A stretch of DNA of 10,204 nt from Chloroflexota bacterium (GTDB taxonomy: Bacteria > Chloroflexota > Dehalococcoidia > SZUA-161 > SpSt-899). The translations under genes were made by a program, and so were the position numbers. The stretch's first letter is position 1. The number at the start of each line of letters is the position of its first letter. Under the pieces are notes generated by a model. That model had not been told where the DNA came from. It made no database searches and saw only the letters and a program-made list of their open reading frames with translations. Of the stretch, positions 6,323-10,204 are shown piece by piece. Where the stretch lies: the NCBI GenBank assembly GCA_018725425.1, contig QLUL01000026.1:1-10204 (forward strand). Direction: 5' to 3'.

Positions 6323-6548
6323 CCCCGATGACCGGGTCGACCCTGACCCCTTTGGTCACCACCCAGGCGATTCCTTGTTCTATATCTTCTTCCTTCCCCT
6401 CGAGCTCCAACACCACCCATCCCTTGTCCTCCGATACGTCCGCGCGCCGTATATTAGTCACTACATCGAATCGACGGCCTAGATTGTAAATGATCGGCTC
6501 CCGGATCATCTCCGTGGGAAAAGTGAACATCACGCCTCGTTTTGCCAT
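6306..6548 (-). CDS. NIL-domain (ferredoxin-like) small protein
   Basis: 80 residues. It starts MAKRGVMFTFPTEMIREPII and continues through YNLGRRFDVVTNIRRADV, GWVVLELEGKEEDIEQGI and TKGVRVDPVIG. This is the NIL fold also found at the C-terminus of the methionine transporter ATPase MetN, here as a free-standing domain. No cysteines are present, so unlike some relatives it does not carry iron-sulfur clusters. Free-standing NIL proteins in anaerobes are often encoded beside threonine synthase-like, ThiS-like and homocysteine-forming genes, and probably bind methionine or a related sulfur compound; the role is not known. ATG 6548 is preferred over an ATG five codons upstream because GAGGAG lies just before it. 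thrC ends 50 bp upstream. Confidence 0.8.
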   Translation of the reverse strand: MAKRGVMFTFPTEMIREPIIYNLGRRFDVVTNIRRADVSEDKGWVVLELEGKEEDIEQGIAWVVTKGVRVDPVIGDALEG

Positions 6549-6578
6549 CTCACTCCTCTCCATATTTTAGCATTTTAG

Positions 6579-6607
6579 GGCTATTAGGCTGAAGTAGGCT
6601 AATAGCC
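6579..6607. repeat. Inverted repeat over the thrC stop codon
   Basis: GGCTATTAG (6579-6587) and CTAATAGCC (6599-6607) are perfect 9-bp reverse complements with an 11-base loop. One arm contains the last codons and the TAG stop of thrC. No T-run follows on the - strand (it reads CTAAAATGCTAAAAT), so it is not a standard terminator. It may protect or cleave the message between thrC and the NIL gene, or be a relic of a repeat like those at two other junctions here. Confidence 0.5.
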
Positions 6608-7831
6608 TTCAACCGAGTCGGCACAGTTCTCAATAAAGGAACTTAGTGTAGGTTGTATGGTTATGGGACTAACGACCTCGGCTACCGCTTCCTGAGTCTT
6701 GAGCCCAGACCCGGTTATGAAAGCTACCGTCAGTTCATCACGCTTTATCGCTCCCGAATCGACCAGCCGTTTCAAACCAGCGATGACCACTCCGCCCGCC
6801 GTCTCGGCGAAGATGCCTTCAGTCTGCGACAGCAGCTTCATTGCTTCGATGATTTCCTCATCGAACGCCGCGCAGGCTCCCCCGCCGGATTCCCGAGCAA
6901 TCCGGAGCGCATACTGGCCATCGGAGGGATTGCCAATGGCAATCGACCTGGCGATGGTGTTGGGTTTAACCGGGTGCACATGAAGTGACCCCGCATTGAA
7001 AGCATTTACAATCGGGGAACAGCCCGCAGCCTGAGTGAGATACATATGGGTATTGACCGGCCCGATCAACCCTAGCATAGCTAGCTCGTTGAGTCCCTTC
7101 CATATCCGGGTGAAGAGCAGTCCCGAAGCCGCAGGAGCAACCGCGCAGTCAGGGGCACGCCAGCCCAGCTGCTCGGCCACCTCGTAGCCCAGCGTTTTGC
7201 TGCCCTCCGCATAATAAGGACGCAGATTGATGTTTATAAAACCCCATTTGAATCTACCGACCATTTGAGTACAGAGGCGGCTGACATCGTCGTAGGTCCC
7301 ATCGACAGCTATGAGCGTGGGGTTATAGATCGCGGTGCTCACCATCTTGCCCTGTTCCAGGTTTGCCGGGACAAATACATAGGCCTTTAGCCCCGTCTTA
7401 GCGGCATGGGCGGCTACGCTTGCTGAGAGATTGCCCGTCGAGGCGCATGCCACAGTATCAAAACCGAATTCCATGGCTTTACTGATGGCCACTGAAACCA
7501 CGCGGTCCTTGAAGGAATAGGTCGGATTCAGGCAGTCATTCTTTATGTAGAGGTTGTCCAGGCCAATCTCTTTGCCCAGATTCTCTGCTTTAATCAGCGG
7601 GGTAAAGCCGGTGCCCAGATCCACCACTTTATCATTGATAGGCAGCAGATTGAGATAGCGCCACATCGTCACCGGCCCGCTGGAGATAGCCTCTCGGCTT
7701 ACAACTTCAGACATGGACCGGTAATCGTATGTCACCTCCAGCGGACTGAAGCAAAAGTCACATAAGTTTATAGGCTCGAGAGGGTACTCTCGGCCGCATT
7801 TCGAGCATCGCAGTGATTTAGCATACGACAT
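6599..7831 (-). CDS. thrC: Threonine synthase-family PLP enzyme
   Basis: 410 residues from ATG 7831. Threonine synthase turns O-phosphohomoserine into threonine. A zinc ribbon opens the protein, with CSKC (9-12) and CDFC (24-27), as in the shorter two-domain threonine synthases. The PLP-lysine motif is LNPTYSFKDR with Lys108, followed by ACASTGNLSAS (128-138) binding the cofactor phosphate. The tail has ITGSGLKT. In most threonine synthases the lysine motif reads NPTGSFKDR; here Gly is replaced by Tyr105. I start at MSYAKSLRC because GGAGG lies nine bases upstream; an upstream GTG at 7891 would add 20 residues read from repeat DNA (VTGHRSLITNHFKPW). Placement with NIL, ThiS-like and trans-sulfuration genes raises the alternative that it makes a sulfur amino acid rather than threonine. 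Confidence 0.85.
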   Translation of the reverse strand: MSYAKSLRCSKCGREYPLEPINLCDFCFSPLEVTYDYRSMSEVVSREAISSGPVTMWRYLNLLPINDKVVDLGTGFTPLIKAENLGKEIGLDNLYIKNDCLNPTYSFKDRVVSVAISKAMEFGFDTVACASTGNLSASVAAHAAKTGLKAYVFVPANLEQGKMVSTAIYNPTLIAVDGTYDDVSRLCTQMVGRFKWGFININLRPYYAEGSKTLGYEVAEQLGWRAPDCAVAPAASGLLFTRIWKGLNELAMLGLIGPVNTHMYLTQAAGCSPIVNAFNAGSLHVHPVKPNTIARSIAIGNPSDGQYALRIARESGGGACAAFDEEIIEAMKLLSQTEGIFAETAGGVVIAGLKRLVDSGAIKRDELTVAFITGSGLKTQEAVAEVVSPITIQPTLSSFIENCADSVEGY

Positions 7832-7855
7832 TTTTCTCCACCTCCACGGTTTGAA

Positions 7856-7911
7856 GTGATTGGTAATTAGTGACCGGTGACCAGTCACCAATCACGAGTC
7901 ACCAGTCACTA
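7856..7911. repeat. Period-7 repeat (GGTGACT-type) between two genes
   Basis: Eight 7-base units fill 56 bp exactly. On the - strand they read TAGTGAC, TGGTGAC, TCGTGAT, TGGTGAC, TGGTCAC, CGGTCAC, TAATTAC, CAATCAC. The first supplies the TAG stop of the trans-sulfuration gene. The middle units switch from GTGAC to GTCAC, so the array can also fold back on itself. The unit-to-unit variation and the absence of spacers exclude a CRISPR array. Confidence 0.85.
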
Positions 7912-9039
7912 TTTTGCCAGCGCCTGCTCCAAATCCTCGATTATATCCTCGATATTCTCCAATCCCACGGAGAGTCTCACCAGGTTATCGAAGATACCCA
8001 CCTTCTCCCGGAACTCCTTCGGCATCGAGGCATGGCTCATGGTAGCCGGGTGCTCTACGAGGGAATTAGCGCCGCCAAGGGACTCCGCTAGAATGAATAG
8101 CTCGACACCTCTCAAGAACGAGTTAACCTCGCCATTTATCTCGAAGGACACCATCCCGCCGAAACCGTCCATCTGCCGGGCGGCGATCTCATGACCCGGA
8201 TGAGACTTCAGTCCGGGATAGAATACCCTGCTTACCCGGGGGTGTTTCTCCAGAAATGAGGCGACCGCGGCAGCAGACATCGCATGCTGCTTAACCCTCA
8301 AAGGCAGGGTCTTGATCCCGCGAAGCACCAGCCAGCAGTCAAAGGGTGAGGCACAGGTGCCCAGAGCATTCAAGAGAAATTGCACCTTTTGGGTTAGATC
8401 ATCGGTAGCGGTCACTATCGCCCCACCGACAACATCGCAGTGGCCGTTGAGATACTTGGTAGTAGAATGCACCACCAAATCAACGCCATACTCAATTGGC
8501 CGCAGGAAACAGGGCGTGGGAAAGGTATTATCCGCCATGGTCAACAGATTATGCTTTCGGGCAATATCTACCACCATCTCTACATCCGTGATATTTAGCA
8601 GCGGATTGGAGGGGGTCTCGATCCATATCATCCTGGTATTGGGCCTTATGGCATCCTCGATCTCCCGTCTGTTATTCAGACGTAGGAAGGTAAACTCCAA
8701 TCCGAAGTTGGTCATCACATCTTGAAACAGACGGTAGGTTCCGCCGTAGATGTCATCTCCGGAGATCACATGGTCTCCGGCCTTCAGCAAATATATTGCG
8801 GTGGCTTCGGCAGCCATGCCGGTGGCAAAGGCAAATCCCGCCTTTCCGCCCTCGAGCCTGGCGATGGTCTCCTCCAACACCTTCCTGGTGGGGTTGGAGG
8901 TGCGAGAATAGTCGTAGCCCCTGGTCTTGCCCACATCCTCAAAGGCAAAGGTGGAGGTCTGATAGATCGGTGTGATCAGAGCTCCGGTGGTGGGATCGGG
9001 CTTTTCACTGCCATGAATCGCTATCGTTTCGAACCTCAT
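7909..9039 (-). CDS. Trans-sulfuration PLP enzyme (cystathionine gamma-synthase/lyase family)
   Basis: 376 residues from ATG 9039. The family includes cystathionine gamma-synthase (metB), gamma-lyase and O-acylhomoserine sulfhydrylase. Typical marks are TPIYQTSTFAF, YDYSRTSNPTRKVLEE (42-57), ATGMAA, WIETPSNPLL, MADNTFPTPCFLRP and STTKYLNGHCDVVGGA with PLP lysine Lys195. The end has SLGGANSLVEHPATMSHA. Where most lyases and synthases read SLGGxESL, this protein has Asn325 instead of Glu, a position known to influence substrate choice; the conserved sequence alone cannot say which reaction it carries out. ATG 9039 has AAGGAG seven bases upstream; a second ATG at 9063 would overlap the cysE stop and lacks such a site. 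The gene follows cysE by 20 bp, which suggests it uses cysteine or an O-acetylated acceptor. Its stop lies in a 7-base repeat array. Confidence 0.88.
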   Translation of the reverse strand: MRFETIAIHGSEKPDPTTGALITPIYQTSTFAFEDVGKTRGYDYSRTSNPTRKVLEETIARLEGGKAGFAFATGMAAEATAIYLLKAGDHVISGDDIYGGTYRLFQDVMTNFGLEFTFLRLNNRREIEDAIRPNTRMIWIETPSNPLLNITDVEMVVDIARKHNLLTMADNTFPTPCFLRPIEYGVDLVVHSTTKYLNGHCDVVGGAIVTATDDLTQKVQFLLNALGTCASPFDCWLVLRGIKTLPLRVKQHAMSAAAVASFLEKHPRVSRVFYPGLKSHPGHEIAARQMDGFGGMVSFEINGEVNSFLRGVELFILAESLGGANSLVEHPATMSHASMPKEFREKVGIFDNLVRLSVGLENIEDIIEDLEQALAK

Positions 9040-9059
9040 ATTTCCTCTCCTTCCTTTTC

Positions 9060-9776
9060 TCATATCCCTCCCCCATGGATGAACTCCTTCTCCACTTCCC
9101 GCCTTTTCTCGCCTCGCTCATCTCTGGTGGCTGTTATCCCCGCTGGGGTCTCCAGCATCTCCAGTCGCCTTTCAAGCTTGTCCTGTCTCATTAGCACCAG
9201 TCCGATTGCCTCCGCCACGGGATCGGGTAGCCTCCCGTGTTCCAGTTTTTCAACTGTCTCTTTCTTGTCCCCAACCACGCGTCCGGGGACCCCCACCACG
9301 GTAGCACCGGGCGGCACTGGTTTCACGACCACCGAATTGGCACCGATCAGTGCCCCATCGCCAATGGTGATCGGCCCGAGCAAGATCGCCGCCGAGCCGA
9401 CGACCACGTTAGACCCCAGTGTGGGATGGCGCTTTTTCTTCTCCAATGCTGTCCCACCCAGAACCACCCCCTGATACATTAACACATCATCCCCGATTTC
9501 GGCTGTCTCCCCGATGACCACCCCCATTCCATGGTCGATGAAAAAACGCCGACCGATCTTCGCGCCGGGGTGAATCTCGATCCCGGTGAAGAACCGGCTA
9601 ATGTGCGAGAGCAGCCGGGCCAGAAGACGAAGCCGGTGTCTCCAGAGAAAATGCGCCACGCGATGCGACCAGAAGGCCTGAAGTCCAGGATAGCAGAGGA
9701 TGACCTCCAGCCAACTCCGAGCCGCCGGGTCCTTGGCAAAGACTGTCCGGATATCTTCCCTCAAGGTTCTAAACAT
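9060..9776 (-). CDS. cysE: Serine O-acetyltransferase
   Basis: 238 residues. CysE acetylates serine with acetyl-CoA to give O-acetylserine for cysteine synthase. The N-terminus ([17 protein letters not shown]) is of the short type without the long E. coli-like helical domain. A left-handed beta-helix follows from about residue 68 to 165: [27 protein letters not shown] with the catalytic Asp81-His82, [42 protein letters not shown]. The usual GGTG is GGTA here. A charged, probably helical linker (172-233) leads to the last residues EFIHGGGI. A terminal isoleucine after a glycine-rich end is what CysE uses to dock in the CysK active site. ATG 9776 has AAAGGA ten bases upstream and a promoter about 30 bases upstream. 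It is probably the first gene of the run towards larB. Confidence 0.93.
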   Translation of the reverse strand: MFRTLREDIRTVFAKDPAARSWLEVILCYPGLQAFWSHRVAHFLWRHRLRLLARLLSHISRFFTGIEIHPGAKIGRRFFIDHGMGVVIGETAEIGDDVLMYQGVVLGGTALEKKKRHPTLGSNVVVGSAAILLGPITIGDGALIGANSVVVKPVPPGATVVGVPGRVVGDKKETVEKLEHGRLPDPVAEAIGLVLMRQDKLERRLEMLETPAGITATRDERGEKRREVEKEFIHGGGI

Positions 9777-9805
9777 GATCCGCAGGTCCTTTCCCGAACT
9801 CTTAC

Positions 9806-9834
9806 ATTCTACAGAAAACGATCGGGATCATCAA
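9806..9834 (-). promoter_or_regulatory. Sigma70-like promoter upstream of cysE
   Basis: On the - strand TTGATG (9834-9829) and TAGAAT (9811-9806) are exactly 17 bases apart, matching the consensus boxes at 4 and 5 of 6 positions. Transcription would start near 9799 and leave a leader of about 23 bases that contains AAAGGA before the cysE ATG. The -35 box lies in a tandem 9-base repeat (GATCATCAA/G). Confidence 0.55.
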
Positions 9835-9839
9835 GATCA

Positions 9840-9941
9840 TCAGGGGGATTGTCCCCATGAAACCCCCTGAACCCTGGCCCGTCGCCAGGGCGGGCTTGTC
9901 CCCCTGGGCCTGCGGCCGGGGGGCAGGCCCGCGAATGCGGG
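9840..9941. repeat. Cluster of GC-rich inverted repeats between cysK and cysE
   Basis: Four perfect hairpins lie one after another: TCAGGGGG/CCCCCTGA (9840-9847 and 9863-9870), CCCTGGC/GCCAGGG (9872-9878 and 9884-9890), GGGCCTGC/GCAGGCCC (9906-9913 and 9923-9930) and CCCGC/GCGGG (9928-9932 and 9937-9941). No T-run follows, and no riboswitch consensus is recognisable. This looks like a composite palindromic repeat unit that may recur elsewhere in the genome. It lies upstream of the cysE promoter, so it could end cysK transcription or stabilise its message. Confidence 0.6.
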
Positions 9942-10014
9942 GAGCGGTCATGTCCTGGGCTTCAAACTACTCCCGGCCGCTGCCCTGATTCACTTCTGTA
10001 AACGTTCACCCACC

Positions 10015-10029
10015 GATAAGCGCCTTATC
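10015..10029. repeat. Small hairpin across the cysK stop codon
   Basis: GATAAG and CTTATC are perfect 6-bp arms around a CGC loop, and the right arm includes the cysK stop codon. It is too short and lacks a T-run to be a convincing terminator. Confidence 0.3.
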
Positions 10030-10204
10030 TCTTCTGCAGAAATAGTGGCGTACTCAAATAACGTTCCCCTGTGTCTGGCAGGACCACCACAATGAGCTTC
10101 CCTTTATTTTCCGGCCTTCTTGCCACCTTTAACGCGACCCAGGCCGCGGCACCGGAGGAAATGCCTGCCAGGATTCCTTCCTTCCGAATCAGGTCTCTGG
10201 CGGT
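10025..10204 (-). CDS. cysK: Cysteine synthase (O-acetylserine sulfhydrylase), C-terminal end
   Basis: The last 59 codons and a TAA stop (10027-10025) are inside the window; the rest lies beyond the right edge. The residues [20 protein letters not shown] are the conserved C-terminal segment of CysK/CysM, and the end ([20 protein letters not shown], then LQKR) is the standard finish of the family. The enzyme joins O-acetylserine from CysE with sulfide to give cysteine. The PLP lysine and the substrate loop are out of view, so CysK versus CysM cannot be decided, but the [17 protein letters not shown] end is closer to CysK. It reads in the same direction as cysE, 248 bp upstream of it. Confidence 0.9.
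   Translation of the reverse strand, partial: TARDLIRKEGILAGISSGAAAWVALKVARRPENKGKLIVVVLPDTGERYLSTPLFLQKR

Noticed and set aside
7856..7911. Possible CRISPR array
   Set aside because: Units are 7 bases, contiguous and variable, with no spacers and no cas genes in the window.
8722..9474. 250-codon open frame on the + strand opposite cysE and the trans-sulfuration gene
   Set aside because: Ser/Pro/Thr-rich composition is that of antisense reading of GC-rich genes; it crosses a real gene boundary without any domain.
9777..10024. Riboswitch or T-box leader for cysE
   Set aside because: I found no T-box (TGGNACCGCG-like) sequence, SAM-riboswitch core or terminator; the predicted leader is only about 23 bases long.

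Overview
The window looks like chromosomal DNA of an anaerobic bacterium. It contains a 2-hydroxyacyl-CoA dehydratase-type activase, three genes for the nickel-pincer cofactor (larE, larC, larB), sigma70-like promoters, clear AAGGAG ribosome sites and two TTG start codons. Period-7 microrepeats lie at or near gene junctions. That style, together with the gene order, reminds me of uncultured Chloroflexota (Dehalococcoidia-like) genomes, but this is only a weak inference.

Layout. On the + strand are the 3' end of an activase gene (2-733) and a small membrane protein gene (867-1244) with its own near-consensus promoter. A gene-free stretch follows (1245-1774) that holds a decayed transposase fragment and several inverted repeats. 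From there to the right edge all genes lie on the - strand. Read in the direction of transcription they are: cysK (3' end only, 10204-10025), a 248-bp spacer with palindromes and a promoter, cysE, a trans-sulfuration enzyme, thrC, a NIL-domain protein, a ThiS/MoaD-like C-terminal fragment, a NifS-type cysteine desulfurase, an MTH1187-type thiamine-binding protein, larE, larC and larB. The gaps run from 77 bp down to overlaps, so the set from cysE to larB could be one transcript of about 8 kb.

How the genes may work together. CysE and CysK make cysteine. NifS withdraws sulfur from cysteine. ThiS-like carriers and NIL proteins accompany sulfur-transfer reactions in anaerobes. The trans-sulfuration enzyme and ThrC act on cysteine or homoserine derivatives. 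LarE transfers sulfur to the cofactor precursor made by LarB, and LarC inserts nickel. The shared theme is sulfur movement from serine through cysteine to methionine-type products and to the nickel-pincer nucleotide. No larA-like enzyme that would use the cofactor lies in the window.

Most notable are: a LarE with exactly three cysteines encoded two genes downstream of a cysteine desulfurase; a ThiS/MoaD-like reading frame that keeps only its C-terminal half and has residues after the Gly-Gly; a threonine synthase-like enzyme with Tyr in place of the usual Gly beside its PLP lysine motif, next to the NIL and ThiS frames; and repeat DNA that has entered larC twice, at its inter-domain linker and at its C-terminus.
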